The notes below the pieces were generated by a model that did not search any database, was not told where the DNA came from, and saw nothing but the letters and a program-made list of their open reading frames with translations. A program made the translations under genes and the position numbers. DNA of 64,000 bases from Pseudomonas sp. MAG733B (GTDB lineage Bacteria; Pseudomonadota; Gammaproteobacteria; Pseudomonadales; Pseudomonadaceae), in NCBI RefSeq assembly GCF_036884845.1, contig NZ_CP145732.1, positions 3,596,001-3,660,000 of the forward strand. Reading direction: 5' to 3'. Of the stretch, positions 7,644 through 19,207 are shown in pieces (position 1 is the stretch's first letter; each line of letters opens with the position of its first letter).

Positions 7644-7768
7644 TGTTTCAGTGTCTTGGATAAATCTCCTGTTACGTAAGCCGAAGGTAAATTGCCGGTA
7701 AAGGCGCTTTGCTTAAGACCCGCCAGTGCTTATCGTTCAGCCTCATGTAAAGAAAGCTCACGCGCCCA

Positions 7769-9085
7769 ATGGTTGATCACTCAATGCAATCCTCCGCTTC
7801 CCGTAGTCCCCGTCGCTGGCTGTTCGGCCTGCTTGTCCTGCTGGTCATCGCCGCTCTGTGCTGGAAATTCTGGCCAGGCAGTGCTGCGCCAAAAGAGGGT
7901 GCGGGGCAAAAAGCCGTGGCCGGGCATACCGGCAAGGCGGGCGGAATGCGTCCAGGGTTCGGCGGTGCGACCGGGCCGGTTCCGGTGCGCGTAGCCCCGG
8001 CGGTCAAGGGTGATTTCCCGCTGTACTACAAGGCGTTGGGCACGGTCACTGCGCTAAACACCATCAACGTGCGCAGTCGCGTCGGCGGTGAGCTGATGAA
8101 GATCAATTTCGAGGAAGGGCAGATGGTCAAGGCCGGCGACCTGCTTGCCGAGATTGACCCGCGTCCGTACCAGAACGCCTTGCTCCAGGCCGAAGGCACC
8201 TTGTTGCAAAATCAGGCGCAACTGAAAAACGCCCAGGTGGATGTCGAGCGTTATACCGGTTTGTATCGGGAGGACAGCATCGCCAAGCAAACCCTGGACA
8301 CCGCCGTCGCGCTGGTCGGTCAGTTCCAGGGCACGGTCAAGACCAATCAGGCGGCGGTCAACGACGCCAAGCTCAATCTCGAATTCACCAAGATCCGCGC
8401 GCCGATCGCCGGCCGCGTCGGCCTGCGCCAGCTCGATGTCGGCAACTTGGTAGCAGCCAACGACACCACGGCGCTGGCGATCATCACCCAGACCCAACCG
8501 ATCAGCGTGGCTTTCACCCTGCCGGAAAACAGCCTCGACACCGTCCTCGCGCGTTATCGCAGCGGCGCTAAATTGCCGGCCGAGGCCTGGGATCGTGGCG
8601 ATACCAAGTTGCAGGCCACTGGCGTATTGCAGAGCCTGGACAACCAGATTGACGTCACCACCGGCACCCTGAAATTCAAGGCCCGTTACGACAACCGCGA
8701 CCAGTCGCTGTTTCCCAACCAGTTCGTCAACGTGCGTCTGCTCGCCGACACCCTCAAAGACGTGGTGCTTGCGCCATCCGCCGCGATCCAGTTCGGCACC
8801 AATGGCACGTTCGTCTATGCCCTGGACGGCGACAAGAAGGTCAAGATCCGCCAGTTGAAAATCGGCGCCAGCGACGGTGAAAACACGGTGGTCACCGAAG
8901 GCCTTTCCGCAGGCGACCGCGTGGTGCTGGAGGGCACCGACCGCCTGAAGGACGGTAGCGACGTGGAAGTGGTCAACGACCCACAACAAGTGCCGACCAA
9001 TCCGGCCGGCCACCTGCAGGGCAAATCGGCGGCCAACACGCCTGAGCCGGCGACCACTGACAAGGCGAAAAAGGGCGGCGCATGA
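7769..9085 (+). CDS. muxA: RND efflux periplasmic adaptor MuxA (MdtA-like)
   Basis: A 438-residue membrane-fusion protein that links the inner-membrane RND pumps to the outer-membrane channel. An N-terminal membrane segment ([17 protein letters not shown], about 15-32) is followed by a Gly/Pro-rich linker. Next come the first lipoyl half ([20 protein letters not shown]), a coiled-coil hairpin, the second lipoyl half ([20 protein letters not shown]) and the barrel and membrane-proximal domains. The tail is low-complexity. The ribosome site is weak for both ATG 7769 and ATG 7784; the first is kept because the spacing and N-terminus match relatives. Its stop overlaps the muxB start by four bases. 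Homologues in P. aeruginosa contribute to aztreonam, macrolide and novobiocin efflux; the substrates here are inferred. Confidence 0.93.
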   Translation: MVDHSMQSSASRSPRRWLFGLLVLLVIAALCWKFWPGSAAPKEGAGQKAVAGHTGKAGGMRPGFGGATGPVPVRVAPAVKGDFPLYYKALGTVTALNTINVRSRVGGELMKINFEEGQMVKAGDLLAEIDPRPYQNALLQAEGTLLQNQAQLKNAQVDVERYTGLYREDSIAKQTLDTAVALVGQFQGTVKTNQAAVNDAKLNLEFTKIRAPIAGRVGLRQLDVGNLVAANDTTALAIITQTQPISVAFTLPENSLDTVLARYRSGAKLPAEAWDRGDTKLQATGVLQSLDNQIDVTTGTLKFKARYDNRDQSLFPNQFVNVRLLADTLKDVVLAPSAAIQFGTNGTFVYALDGDKKVKIRQLKIGASDGENTVVTEGLSAGDRVVLEGTDRLKDGSDVEVVNDPQQVPTNPAGHLQGKSAANTPEPATTDKAKKGGA

Positions 9086-12000
9086 ATCTCTCGCGGCTGT
9101 TCATCCTTCGCCCGGTAGCCACCACGCTGAGCATGCTGGCCATTATCCTGGCCGGCGTGATCGCTTATCGGCTGCTGCCGGTATCGGCATTGCCTCAGGT
9201 CGATTACCCGACCATTCGCGTCATGACGCTCTATCCCGGCGCCAGCCCGGATGTAATGACCAGCGCCGTGACCGCGCCGCTTGAGCGGCAGTTCGGGCAA
9301 ATGCCGGGCCTGACGCAAATGGCATCCACCAGTTCCGGTGGCGCCTCGGTGCTGACCCTGCGTTTCAGCCTCGACATCAATATGGATGTCGCCGAGCAGC
9401 AGGTGCAGGCCGCGATCAACGCCGCGACCAACCTGTTACCCAAGGACTTGCCGGCGCCGCCGGTGTACAACAAGGTCAACCCGGCCGATACGCCGGTGCT
9501 GACCCTGGCCATCACCTCCAAGACCATGTTGTTGCCCAAGCTCAACGATCTGGTCGACACGCGCATGGCGCAGAAAATCGCCCAGATCAGCGGCGTCGGC
9601 ATGGTCAGCATTGCCGGCGGCCAGCGTCAGGCCGTGCGGATCAAGGTCAATCCCGAAGCCCTGGCGGCCAATGGCCTGAACCTGTCGGATGTGCGCACGC
9701 TGATCGGCGCGTCCAACGTCAACCAGCCCAAGGGCAACTTCGACGGCCCGACCCGGGTTTCGATGCTCGATGCAAACGATCAACTGACGTCGCCCAAGGA
9801 CTACGCCAACCTGATCCTGGCCTACGCCAACGGCGCGCCGTTACGGCTCAAGGACGTGGCGGAAATCGTCGACGGTGCCGAGAACGAACGTCTGGCCGCA
9901 TGGGCCAACGAAAACCAGGCCGTGTTGCTGAACATCCAGCGGCAGCCCGGTGCCAACGTCATCGAAGTGGTCGACCGCATCAAGGCGTTGCTGCCGAGCA
10001 TCACCGACAACCTGCCGGCCGGCCTCGACGTCGTCGTGCTGACCGACCGCACCCAGACCATCCGCGCCTCGGTCAAGGACGTGCAACACGAACTGCTGAT
10101 CGCCATCGCGTTGGTGGTCATGGTCACTTTCCTGTTCCTGCGACGGGCCAGCGCCACCATCATCCCATCGGTGGCCGTGCCGCTATCGTTGATCGGTACC
10201 TTCGGCGTGATGTACCTCGCGGGGTTCTCGGTCAACAACCTGACCCTGATGGCCCTGACCATCGCCACCGGTTTCGTGGTGGACGATGCGATCGTGATGC
10301 TGGAGAACATTTCCCGGTACATCGAAGAAGGTGACAGCCCGCTGAACGCGGCGTTGAAGGGTGCGAAGCAGATCGGCTTCACCCTGATTTCCCTGACCTT
10401 GTCGCTGATCGCCGTGTTGATCCCGCTGCTGTTCATGGCTGACGTGGTCGGGCGGCTGTTCCGCGAGTTTGCCATCACCCTGGCGGTGGCGATCCTGATC
10501 TCGCTGGTCGTGTCCCTGACCCTGACGCCGATGATGTGCGCGCGGTTGCTCAAGCGTGAACCGAAGGAAGAAGAGCAGGGCCGTTTCTACCGCGCCAGCG
10601 GTGCCTTCATCGACTGGATGATCGCCGCCTACGGACGCAAATTGCAGTGGGTGCTCAAGCATCAGCCGCTGACCCTGATGGTCGCAATCGGCACCCTGGC
10701 GCTGACAGTGTTCCTGTACATGGTCGTGCCCAAGGGCTTCTTCCCGGTGCAGGACACCGGGGTGATCCAGGGGATTTCCGAAGCGCCGCAGTCGATTTCC
10801 TTTGCGGCGATGAGCGATCGCCAACAGGAACTGGCCAAGGTGATCCTGGCAGATCCGGCGGTCGAGAGCCTGTCGTCCTACATCGGTGTCGACGGTGACA
10901 ACTCGACGCTCAACAGCGGGCGACTACTGATCAACCTCAAGTCCCACAGCGACCGCGACCTTAGTGCGACGGAAGTCATCGCACGCCTGCAACCGGAACT
11001 GGACAAACTGGTGGGCATTCGCCTGTTCATGCAGCCGGTGCAGGATCTGACTATCGAAGACCGTGTCAGTCGCACGCAGTACCAGTTCAGCATGTCGTCG
11101 CCGGATTCGGAACTGTTGAGCCTGTGGAGCGGGCGTCTGGTGGAAGCCCTGGCCGAACGCCCGGAGTTGACCGACGTTGCCAGCGATCTACAAGACAAGG
11201 GCTTGCAGGTCTATCTGGTGATCGACCGCGATGCCGCCTCGCGGGTCGGGGTGTCGGTGTCGAACATCACCGATGCGCTGTATGACGCCTTCGGCCAGCG
11301 GCAGATTTCCACGATCTACACCCAGGCCAGCCAGTACCGTGTGGTGCTGCAATCGCAGTCCGGCGAGAAGATCGGCCCGCAGGCGCTGGACCAGATCCAC
11401 GTCAAGACCACCGATGGCGGCCAGGTGCGGCTGTCCAGCCTGGCGCATGTCGAAGAGCGTCAGGCGCAACTGGCGATCACCCACATCGGCCAGTTCCCGG
11501 CGGTGATGATGTCGTTCAACCTCGCGCCCGGCGTGGCGTTGGGGCATGCAGTCGAGATCATCGAACAGGTGCAAAAAGACATCGGAATGCCGATCGGCGT
11601 GCAGACCCAGTTCCAGGGCGCGGCCGAGGCGTTCCAGGCGTCGCTGTCGAGTACCTTGCTGCTGATTCTGGCGGCGGTGGTGACCATGTACATCGTGCTG
11701 GGCGTGCTCTACGAGAGCTACATTCACCCGATCACCATTCTCTCGACCTTGCCTTCGGCGGCGGTCGGCGCCTTGCTGGCGTTGATTCTCAGCGGCAACG
11801 ACCTGGGGATGATCGCGATCATCGGCATCATTTTGCTGATCGGTATCGTCAAGAAGAACGCGATCATGATGATCGACTTTGCGCTGGATGCTGAGCGCAA
11901 TCAGGGCATGGACCCCGAGACGGCGATCTATCAAGCGGCGTTGCTGCGTTTCCGGCCGATCCTGATGACCACTTTGGCCGCGCTGTTCGGTGCGGTGCCG

Positions 12001-12186
12001 TTGATGCTGGCCACCGGTTCCGGTGCGGAATTGCGCCAGCCGTTGGGTCTGGTGATGGTCGGCGGCTTGTTGCTGAGCCAGATTCTGACGCTGTTCACCA
12101 CGCCGGTGATCTACCTGTACTTCGACCGCCTCGGTCGGCGTTGGGGTCGTAAGCCTGAATCCGTGGAAGCGGTAGAGCAGCCATGA
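9082..12186 (+). CDS. muxB: RND efflux pump subunit MuxB (MdtB-like)
   Basis: A 1034-residue inner-membrane proton-driven transporter of the HAE1 RND family. It starts [20 protein letters not shown] and has the twelve-segment plan with two large periplasmic loops. The proton-relay aspartates in TM4 are D401 and D402 ([13 protein letters not shown]), and the matching TM10 lysine is in [12 protein letters not shown]. The pattern of two adjacent pump genes, with the first most like MdtB/MuxB, indicates a heteromeric MuxB-MuxC trimer. It overlaps muxA and muxC by four bases each (ATGA), so the operon is translationally coupled. Confidence 0.95.
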   Translation: MNLSRLFILRPVATTLSMLAIILAGVIAYRLLPVSALPQVDYPTIRVMTLYPGASPDVMTSAVTAPLERQFGQMPGLTQMASTSSGGASVLTLRFSLDINMDVAEQQVQAAINAATNLLPKDLPAPPVYNKVNPADTPVLTLAITSKTMLLPKLNDLVDTRMAQKIAQISGVGMVSIAGGQRQAVRIKVNPEALAANGLNLSDVRTLIGASNVNQPKGNFDGPTRVSMLDANDQLTSPKDYANLILAYANGAPLRLKDVAEIVDGAENERLAAWANENQAVLLNIQRQPGANVIEVVDRIKALLPSITDNLPAGLDVVVLTDRTQTIRASVKDVQHELLIAIALVVMVTFLFLRRASATIIPSVAVPLSLIGTFGVMYLAGFSVNNLTLMALTIATGFVVDDAIVMLENISRYIEEGDSPLNAALKGAKQIGFTLISLTLSLIAVLIPLLFMADVVGRLFREFAITLAVAILISLVVSLTLTPMMCARLLKREPKEEEQGRFYRASGAFIDWMIAAYGRKLQWVLKHQPLTLMVAIGTLALTVFLYMVVPKGFFPVQDTGVIQGISEAPQSISFAAMSDRQQELAKVILADPAVESLSSYIGVDGDNSTLNSGRLLINLKSHSDRDLSATEVIARLQPELDKLVGIRLFMQPVQDLTIEDRVSRTQYQFSMSSPDSELLSLWSGRLVEALAERPELTDVASDLQDKGLQVYLVIDRDAASRVGVSVSNITDALYDAFGQRQISTIYTQASQYRVVLQSQSGEKIGPQALDQIHVKTTDGGQVRLSSLAHVEERQAQLAITHIGQFPAVMMSFNLAPGVALGHAVEIIEQVQKDIGMPIGVQTQFQGAAEAFQASLSSTLLLILAAVVTMYIVLGVLYESYIHPITILSTLPSAAVGALLALILSGNDLGMIAIIGIILLIGIVKKNAIMMIDFALDAERNQGMDPETAIYQAALLRFRPILMTTLAALFGAVPLMLATGSGAELRQPLGLVMVGGLLLSQILTLFTTPVIYLYFDRLGRRWGRKPESVEAVEQP

Positions 12187-15100
12187 ACCTGTCAGGACCT
12201 TTCATCAAGCGCCCGGTCGCGACCATGCTGCTGAGCCTGGCGATCATGCTGCTGGGCGGTGTGAGTTTCGGCCTGTTGCCGGTGTCGCCGCTGCCGCAAA
12301 TGGACTTTCCGGTGATTGTGGTGCAGGCCAGCCTGCCCGGTGCCAGCCCGGAAGTGATGGCATCCACCGTGGCCACGCCGTTGGAGCGCTCCTTCGGCGC
12401 GATCGCCGGGGTCAACACCATGAGCAGCCGTTCCAGCCAGGGATCGACCCGGGTGATCCTGCAATTCGACCTCGACCGCGACATCAACGGCGCGGCGCGG
12501 GAAGTGCAGGCGGCGATCAACGCCTCGCGCAACCTGCTGCCGAGTGGGATGCGCAGCATGCCGACCTACAAGAAGGTCAACCCGTCCCAAGCGCCGATCA
12601 TGGTGCTGTCGCTGACCTCGGACGTGCTGGAAAAAGGCCAGTTGTACGACTTGGCCTCGACCATCCTGTCCCAAAGCCTATCGCAAGTTCAGGGCGTGGG
12701 TGAGGTGCAGATCGGCGGCAGCTCCCTGCCGGCGGTGCGCATCGAACTCGAACCGCAGGCGCTGAACCAGTACGGCGTGGCGCTGGACGATGTGCGCAAC
12801 ACCATCGCCAATGCCAACGTGCGTCGGCCGAAGGGCTCGGTGGAGGACGATCAGCGTTTGTGGCAGGTTCAGGCCAACGACCAGTTGGAAAAGGCCAAGG
12901 ATTACGAATCGCTGATCATCCACTACAACGGCGGCGCGGCCCTGCGCCTGAAGGATGTGGCCAAGGTCAGCGACGGCGTCGAAGACCGCTATAACAGCGG
13001 TTTCTTCAACGACGACGCGGCGGTATTGCTGGTGATCAACCGGCAGGCCGGCGCCAACATCATCGAGACGGTCAACGAGATCAAGGCTCAACTGCCGGCG
13101 TTGCAGGCGGTGTTGCCGGCCAGCGTCAAGTTGAACGTGGCAATGGACCGCTCGCCAGTGATCAAGGCCACATTGCATGAAGCGGAAATGACCCTGCTGA
13201 TCGCCGTGGTGCTGGTGATTCTGGTGGTGTTCCTGTTTCTGGGTAACTTCCGTGCGTCGCTGATCCCGACGCTGGCGGTGCCGGTGTCGCTGGTCGGCAC
13301 GTTTGCGGTGATGTACCTCTACGGCTTCTCGCTGAACAACTTGTCGCTGATGGCGCTGATCCTGGCCACCGGGCTGGTGGTGGACGATGCCATCGTGGTG
13401 CTGGAGAACATTTCCCGGCACATCGATGCGGGCATTCGCCCGATGAAAGCGGCGTATCTCGGTGCCCAGGAAGTCGGCTTCACCTTGCTGTCGATGAACG
13501 TGTCGCTGGTGGCGGTGTTCCTGTCGATCCTGTTCATGGGCGGGATCATCGAGAGCCTGTTCCGCGAGTTCTCCATTACCCTGGCGGCGGCCATCGTGGT
13601 GTCGCTGGTGGTGTCGCTGACCCTGACCCCGATGCTCTGCGCCCGTTGGCTCAAGCCGCACACGCCGGGCCAGGAAAACCGTTTGCAACGCTGGAGTCAG
13701 CGGGCCAACGAATGGATGGTCGGCAAATACGCCACCAGTCTCGACTGGGTACTGCGCCATCGGCGCCTGACGTTGCTCAGTTTGTTCGTGACGATTGGCG
13801 TTAACGTTGCGTTGTATGTGGTTGTTCCTAAAACATTTCTTCCTCAGCAAGATACCGGCCAACTGATCGGTTTTGTGCGCGGCGACGACGGTCTGTCGTT
13901 CAGCGTGATGCAGCCGAAAATGGAAATCTTCCGCCGCGCCGTGCTCAAGGACGAAGCGGTGGAAAGCGTCGCGGGCTTCATCGGTGGCACCAACGGCACC
14001 AACAACGCGTTCATGCTGGTACGCCTCAAGCCGATCAAGGAACGCAGCATTTCCGCGCAAAAGGTCATCGAGCGGCTACGCAAGGAAATGCCCAAGGTTG
14101 CCGGTGCGCAACTGATGCTGATGGCCGATCAGGACCTGCAATTCGGCGGTGGCCGCGAGCAAACCACGTCGCAGTATTCCTACATCCTGCAAAGCGGTGA
14201 CCTGGGAGCGTTGCGCGAGTGGTATCCGAAAGTCGTCACCGCGCTCAAGGCCTTGCCCGAGCTGACCGCGATTGATGCCCGCGAAGGCCGAGGCGCGCAG
14301 CAAGTGACCTTGATTGTCGACCGCGACCAGGCCAAACGCCTCGGTGTCGACATGGACATGGTCACGGCGGTGCTGAATAACGCCTATAGCCAGCGGCAGA
14401 TTTCGACCATCTACGACAGCCTCAACCAGTATCAGGTGGTGATGGAGGTCAATCCGAAATACGCCCAGGACCCGATCACCCTCAAGCAGGTGCAGGTGAT
14501 CACCGCCGATGGCGCGCGGATTCCGTTGTCGACGATTGCCCATTACGAAAACAGCCTGGAAGACGACCGCGTCAGCCACGAAGGCCAGTTCGCCTCGGAA
14601 AGCATTTCCTTCGACATGGCCGAGGGCGTGACCGTGGAGCAGGGCAGCGCCGCCATCGAACGGGCAATTGCCTCGGTGGGCCTGCCGGAAGATGTCATTG
14701 CGAAAATGGCCGGCACCGCCGATGCCTTCGCCGCGACCCAGAAGAGCCAGCCGTGGATGATCCTAGGTGCGCTGGTGGCGGTGTATCTGGTGCTGGGCGT
14801 GCTGTACGAAAGCTACATTCATCCGCTGACCATTCTCTCGACCTTGCCGTCGGCGGGTGTCGGCGCCTTGCTGTCGATCTATGCGCTGGGCGGCGAATTC
14901 AGTCTGATTTCGTTGCTGGGCCTGTTCCTGCTGATCGGCGTGGTGAAAAAGAACGCCATCCTGATGATCGACCTGGCGCTGCAACTGGAGCGGCATCAGG
15001 GCATGGCGCCACTGGAGTCGATTCGCAACGCCTGTTTGCAACGTTTGCGGCCGATCCTGATGACCACCCTCGCGGCAATCCTCGGCGCCTTGCCGTTGCT

Positions 15101-15290
15101 GCTGAGCCGTGCCGAAGGGGCGGAAATGCGCCAGCCGCTGGGGCTGACCATCATCGGCGGGCTGATTTTCAGCCAGGTGCTGACTCTTTACACCACTCCG
15201 GTGGTTTACCTCTATCTCGACAAACTGCGCCATCGCTTCAACCACTGGCGTGGGGTGCGTACCGATGCTGCTCTGGAAACTCCGCTATGA
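12183..15290 (+). CDS. muxC: RND efflux pump subunit MuxC (MdtC-like)
   Basis: A 1035-residue RND transporter starting [22 protein letters not shown]4 carries D401 and D402 ([13 protein letters not shown]), and TM10 has [12 protein letters not shown]. Along its length it resembles MuxB but is clearly diverged, as expected for the second subunit of a mixed trimer in which only one pump type need carry the proton cycle (shown for E. coli MdtBC). Both relay aspartates are intact here. It starts four bases inside muxB and ends four bases inside opmB. Confidence 0.95.
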   Translation: MNLSGPFIKRPVATMLLSLAIMLLGGVSFGLLPVSPLPQMDFPVIVVQASLPGASPEVMASTVATPLERSFGAIAGVNTMSSRSSQGSTRVILQFDLDRDINGAAREVQAAINASRNLLPSGMRSMPTYKKVNPSQAPIMVLSLTSDVLEKGQLYDLASTILSQSLSQVQGVGEVQIGGSSLPAVRIELEPQALNQYGVALDDVRNTIANANVRRPKGSVEDDQRLWQVQANDQLEKAKDYESLIIHYNGGAALRLKDVAKVSDGVEDRYNSGFFNDDAAVLLVINRQAGANIIETVNEIKAQLPALQAVLPASVKLNVAMDRSPVIKATLHEAEMTLLIAVVLVILVVFLFLGNFRASLIPTLAVPVSLVGTFAVMYLYGFSLNNLSLMALILATGLVVDDAIVVLENISRHIDAGIRPMKAAYLGAQEVGFTLLSMNVSLVAVFLSILFMGGIIESLFREFSITLAAAIVVSLVVSLTLTPMLCARWLKPHTPGQENRLQRWSQRANEWMVGKYATSLDWVLRHRRLTLLSLFVTIGVNVALYVVVPKTFLPQQDTGQLIGFVRGDDGLSFSVMQPKMEIFRRAVLKDEAVESVAGFIGGTNGTNNAFMLVRLKPIKERSISAQKVIERLRKEMPKVAGAQLMLMADQDLQFGGGREQTTSQYSYILQSGDLGALREWYPKVVTALKALPELTAIDAREGRGAQQVTLIVDRDQAKRLGVDMDMVTAVLNNAYSQRQISTIYDSLNQYQVVMEVNPKYAQDPITLKQVQVITADGARIPLSTIAHYENSLEDDRVSHEGQFASESISFDMAEGVTVEQGSAAIERAIASVGLPEDVIAKMAGTADAFAATQKSQPWMILGALVAVYLVLGVLYESYIHPLTILSTLPSAGVGALLSIYALGGEFSLISLLGLFLLIGVVKKNAILMIDLALQLERHQGMAPLESIRNACLQRLRPILMTTLAAILGALPLLLSRAEGAEMRQPLGLTIIGGLIFSQVLTLYTTPVVYLYLDKLRHRFNHWRGVRTDAALETPL

Positions 15291-16750
15291 CTGACCGTTC
15301 GCTGTTCAAACTGGCTACACCGCTGATCACCGCCCGAGGCTCGCGTTTGCTGAGCCTGTCGCTGTGCGTGGCGATGCTCAGTGCCTGCGCCATCGGCCCG
15401 GATTACCAGCGTCCGCAAACCGCCGAGCCTGCGCAGTACAAGGAAGCGGCCGGCTGGCGTCAGGCCAGCCCGAGCGATTCCCTGGCCCGTGGTGCGTGGT
15501 GGGAGCTGTATGGCGACCGGCAACTCAATGGCCTGATCGAAAAACTCAACGCGTCCAACCAGACCGTTGCACAATCCGAAGCCCAATACCGGCAGGCCCA
15601 GGCGTTGGTGCGCAGCGCCCGGGGCGCGTTTTTTCCGACGGTGGACCTGACCTTGGGGAAAAACCGTTCCAGCCAGGGCACCGGCAGTAGCAGTTCCAGC
15701 CTGACCAGTTCGTCCAGCGGTATTCGTGACACCTACACCGCCCAGGCTGGCGTCAGTTGGGAAGCGGATATCTGGGGCAAGCTGCGCCGAGGCCTTGAAG
15801 CCGACACCGCCAATGCCCAGGCGAGTTTTGCCGATCTGGCGGCGATGCGCCTGAGCCAGCAGTCGGAACTGGTGCAGAACTACCTGCAACTGCGGGTGAT
15901 CGATGAGCAGAAGCGTCTGCTGGAAGCGACCGTCGAGGCCTACCAGCGTTCGCTGAAAATGACCGAAAACCAGTATCGCGCCGGTGTGTCCGGCAAGGAC
16001 GCTGTGGCTCAGGCACAGACCCAGCTCAAGGGCACCGAAGCCGATATGGTCGACCTGATCTGGCAACGCGCCCAGTTCGAAAACGCCATTGCCGTGCTGA
16101 TCGGCTTGCCACCGGCCGAGTTCAGCCTGGCGGAGACAGAGAACATTCCGGCATTGCCCGAAGTGCCATTGAGCCTGCCGTCGCAACTGCTGGAACGCCG
16201 CCCGGACATTGCTTCCGCCGAGCGTTCGGTGATCGCTGCCAACGCCAACATCGGCGTGGCCAAGGCCGCTTATTACCCGGACCTGACCCTGAGTCTGAAC
16301 GGGGGTTACAGCAGCAGCACGTCGAAAGATCTGTTCAGCGTACCGAACCGCTTCTGGTCGGTCGGCCCGCAACTGGCCATGACCTTGTTCGACGGCGGGC
16401 AGCGCTCGGCGGAGGTGGATCGCAGCGAAGCGGCCTACGACGAAACCGTGGCCAAATACCGCCAGACCGTGCTCGACGGTTTCCGTGAAGTGGAAAACTA
16501 TCTGGTCCAGCTCAAGGTGCTGCAAGACGAAGCCGTGGTGCGGCAACAGGCGCTGGATGCAGCCCGCGAATCGCTGCGCCTGACCCAGAACCAGTACAAG
16601 GCCGGGGTCATTGCGTACCTGGACGTGGTCGTGGTTCAGGCGGCGGCGCTGAGCAATGAACGCAGCAACCTGGACTTGATGCAGAGCCGCCTGATCGCCA
16701 GCGTGCAGTTGATTGCCGCGCTGGGCGGTGGTTGGGATGGGCAACTGTAG
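15287..16750 (+). CDS. opmB: Outer-membrane efflux lipoprotein OpmB (OprM family)
   Basis: A 487-residue TolC-fold channel. A signal sequence ends in the lipobox LSAC (C34), giving a lipid-anchored N-terminus, followed by IGPDYQRP, the usual start of OprM-type proteins. Two outer-membrane efflux repeats follow, each with long helical hairpins (VLIGLPPAEF and LLERRPDIASAERS in the middle, NQYKAGVIAYLDVVVVQAA near the end). The ATG at 15287 overlaps the muxC stop, so a longer in-frame extension inside muxC is not used. It completes the tripartite MuxABC-OpmB pump. Confidence 0.94.
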   Translation: MTDRSLFKLATPLITARGSRLLSLSLCVAMLSACAIGPDYQRPQTAEPAQYKEAAGWRQASPSDSLARGAWWELYGDRQLNGLIEKLNASNQTVAQSEAQYRQAQALVRSARGAFFPTVDLTLGKNRSSQGTGSSSSSLTSSSSGIRDTYTAQAGVSWEADIWGKLRRGLEADTANAQASFADLAAMRLSQQSELVQNYLQLRVIDEQKRLLEATVEAYQRSLKMTENQYRAGVSGKDAVAQAQTQLKGTEADMVDLIWQRAQFENAIAVLIGLPPAEFSLAETENIPALPEVPLSLPSQLLERRPDIASAERSVIAANANIGVAKAAYYPDLTLSLNGGYSSSTSKDLFSVPNRFWSVGPQLAMTLFDGGQRSAEVDRSEAAYDETVAKYRQTVLDGFREVENYLVQLKVLQDEAVVRQQALDAARESLRLTQNQYKAGVIAYLDVVVVQAAALSNERSNLDLMQSRLIASVQLIAALGGGWDGQL

Positions 16751-16934
16751 ACGGCTCCTACATGGGCGGGGTGGGTTGCTCTAGAGGGTTTAGGGTCGAT
16801 CAAACAAGCGTTTCATCGGCTTGATGGCCCTTTGCTAATTTTGTGAGTGCGTTCTCATTTGGAATCAGTACAATCGCGCAAAATTTGCGCCCTCGAGAAC
16901 GGAAGCAGTACGGGGGTGATTGCGAGACATCCCC

Positions 16935-19016
16935 ATGCTCATCGGTAGTTATTCCCCCACGCTCGTCATCATCTCGCTGTGTGTGGCGATTCTCGCCTCA
17001 TACACCGCCCTCGACCTGACAGGCCGCATCGCCACTGCCAAGGGCCGCGCCGTGCATTTGTGGACGGCGGGCGGCGCCTTCGCCATGGGGGTGGGCATCT
17101 GGTCGATGCACTTCATCGGCATGCTCGCCTTCAAGTTGCCCATCGATCTGGGCTACGACATCGGCATCACCTTGCTTTCGCTGCTGACCGGCATTCTCTC
17201 CAGCGGCTTTGCCCTGTGGCTGGTCAGCCAGCCGCGCCTGCCGCTGTGGCAACTGGCGTTCGGTGCGCTGATCATGGGCGCCGGCATCAGTGCCATGCAT
17301 TACACCGGCATGGCTGCCATGCGCATGCAGCCGGGCATCGACTACGACCCGACACTGTTCGGCGCGTCACTGCTCATTGCGGTCGTCGCTTCCGGCGCGG
17401 CGCTGTGGATCGCGTTCCACCTACGCCAGCACACACCTTACGTGCGGCTGATTCGCGGCGGTGCGGCAATGATCATGGGCGTAGCCATCGTTGGCATGCA
17501 TTACACCGGCATGGCTGCGGCGCGCTTCGCCGATGGCAGTTTTTGCGGAGCCGCGGTAGACGGTTTGAATGGCAAGGGCCTGGATAATCTGGTGCTGATC
17601 ACCACCCTGGCGGTGCTGAGCATTGCCTTGCTGACTTCGATCCTCGACGCCCGGCTCGAAGCCCGCACCGCAGGCCTGGCCCAGTCGCTGACCGAAGCCA
17701 ACCGCGAACTGACACAACTGGCGCTGCACGATACCCTGACCGGTCTGCCGAACCGGATACTGCTCGCCGATCGTATAGACCAGGCGATGTCGCGGGTGAA
17801 CGGCGAGGGCGGTTGTTTTGCGCTGATGTTCATCGATCTGGACGGCTTCAAACCGGTTAACGACGCCTTTGGTCACCATATGGGCGACCAGTTGCTGCGG
17901 GAAGTCAGCCTGCGCCTGCGCGAGGACTTGCGCAGTCAGGACACGTTGGCGCGCATCGGCGGCGACGAATTCGTGTTGCTGGTGCAGCTCAGCGAACAAA
18001 ACGACGCGATGGGCCTCGCGGCACGGCAGGTCGGATTGATTGCCCGTTCGTTCCGGGTCGCCGAGCATGATTTGCAGATCTCGGCCAGTGTCGGCATCGC
18101 GCTGTACCCGGGCAACGGCCAGACCGCCCACGAATTGCTGATGAACGCCGATGCGGCGATGTATCACGCCAAAGGGGCGGGCAAAAACGGCTACAGCTTC
18201 TTCGACGCCTCGATGAACAGCAACGCGCGCAAGCAACTGCAATTGCTGCAAGACCTGCGTCATGCCCTGGAGCATCAAGAATTCAGCCTGTATTACCAAC
18301 CCAAGTTCGATGCCAACAACGGCCGGCCGGTCGGTGCCGAGGCGCTGTTGCGTTGGGAGCACCCGACGCAGGGCATGCTGCTGCCGGACAAATTCATCGA
18401 ACTGGCTGAAAAAACCGGCCTGATCATTCCGATTGGCGAATGGGTGCTCAATGAAGCCTGCCGCCAGATGCGTGAATGGTACGTGCTTGGCTACACCGAC
18501 TGGCGCATTGCCGTGAACCTGTCCGCCTTGCAGTTCTGCCACGCCGGGCTGGTGCAGAGTGTGGCCAAGGCGCTGGCCACGCACCATCTGCCGGCCAACA
18601 GCCTGACCCTGGAAATCACCGAAACCACAGCCATGAGCGATGCCGATGCGAGCATGACGGTGTTGCAGGAACTGTCGGAAATGGGCGTCGATCTGTCCAT
18701 CGATGACTTCGGCACCGGCTATTCGAGCCTGATGTACCTCAAGCGCCTGCCGGCCAACGAGCTGAAGATCGACCGTGGTTTCGTGCGTGATCTGGAACGT
18801 GACAGCGATGACGCGGCCATCGTTTCCGCCATCGTCGCCCTCGGTCAGGCACTGGGGCTGCGGATCGTTGCCGAAGGCGTGGAAACCGGCGTGCAGCAGG
18901 ACTTCCTGACTCAACTGGGTTGCGATTCGCTGCAAGGCTACCTGCTTGGGCATCCGTTGCCGGCCGAACGCTTCATGGTGGAGATTCATCGCGCGGAGCA
19001 ATTGGAGCTCGCCTGA
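16935..19016 (+). CDS. MHYT-GGDEF-EAL cyclic-di-GMP enzyme (MucR/NbdA type)
   Basis: A 693-residue inner-membrane protein. Seven hydrophobic segments (about 1-235) carry the repeated MHYT-type motifs (SMHFIGMLAF, AMHYTGMAAM, GMHYTGMAAA), proposed to bind a metal and sense a diatomic gas. A GGDEF domain follows with an intact GGDEF at 342-346, then an EAL domain with intact EALLRW at 469-474 and the loop DDFGTGYSSL. Both the cyclase and phosphodiesterase signatures therefore look competent. The layout is that of P. aeruginosa MucR (alginate) and NbdA (nitric-oxide dispersal); which one it corresponds to is not resolved, so no symbol is given. The ATG at 16935 is preferred to the TTG at 16920 because relatives begin ML-(x)2-SY. 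It stands alone. Confidence 0.92.
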   Translation: MLIGSYSPTLVIISLCVAILASYTALDLTGRIATAKGRAVHLWTAGGAFAMGVGIWSMHFIGMLAFKLPIDLGYDIGITLLSLLTGILSSGFALWLVSQPRLPLWQLAFGALIMGAGISAMHYTGMAAMRMQPGIDYDPTLFGASLLIAVVASGAALWIAFHLRQHTPYVRLIRGGAAMIMGVAIVGMHYTGMAAARFADGSFCGAAVDGLNGKGLDNLVLITTLAVLSIALLTSILDARLEARTAGLAQSLTEANRELTQLALHDTLTGLPNRILLADRIDQAMSRVNGEGGCFALMFIDLDGFKPVNDAFGHHMGDQLLREVSLRLREDLRSQDTLARIGGDEFVLLVQLSEQNDAMGLAARQVGLIARSFRVAEHDLQISASVGIALYPGNGQTAHELLMNADAAMYHAKGAGKNGYSFFDASMNSNARKQLQLLQDLRHALEHQEFSLYYQPKFDANNGRPVGAEALLRWEHPTQGMLLPDKFIELAEKTGLIIPIGEWVLNEACRQMREWYVLGYTDWRIAVNLSALQFCHAGLVQSVAKALATHHLPANSLTLEITETTAMSDADASMTVLQELSEMGVDLSIDDFGTGYSSLMYLKRLPANELKIDRGFVRDLERDSDDAAIVSAIVALGQALGLRIVAEGVETGVQQDFLTQLGCDSLQGYLLGHPLPAERFMVEIHRAEQLELA

Positions 19017-19018
19017 CT

Positions 19019-19121
19019 TGTGGCGAGGGAGCTTGCTCCCGCTGGGTCGCGAAGCGGCCCCCGACAACTCTCAGTTCCGCGACTGCTACGCAGTCGAGCG
19101 GGAGCAAGCTCCCTCGCCACA
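19019..19121. repeat. REP pair (BIME), 'TGTGGCGAGGGAGC' type
   Basis: Inverted copies of a REP element: the left arm TGTGGCGAGGGAGCTTGCTC begins at 19019 and its complement ends at 19121, with a short spacer containing smaller stems. The same family recurs at 22555-22648. Confidence 0.88.
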
Positions 19122-19207
19122 TCGGTTGGCAACAGGCCCATGCAAAAACCGCAAAGGACGGTTATTCTTGGCCCCGACCGCTTACGCTTGAAACGGGGAA
19201 AGCTTGC

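Noticed and set aside
12678..14060. 460-codon frame on the minus strand within muxC
   Set aside because: Antisense shadow of a high-GC gene; His/Arg/Gln-rich translation typical of such shadows.
14753..15286. N-terminal extension of opmB
   Set aside because: Lies wholly inside muxC in another frame; the opmB signal peptide and lipobox begin at 15287.
18920..19207. N-terminal extension of the SDR gene
   Set aside because: It crosses the c-di-GMP gene end and a REP pair; the Rossmann motif begins right after the ATG at 19208.
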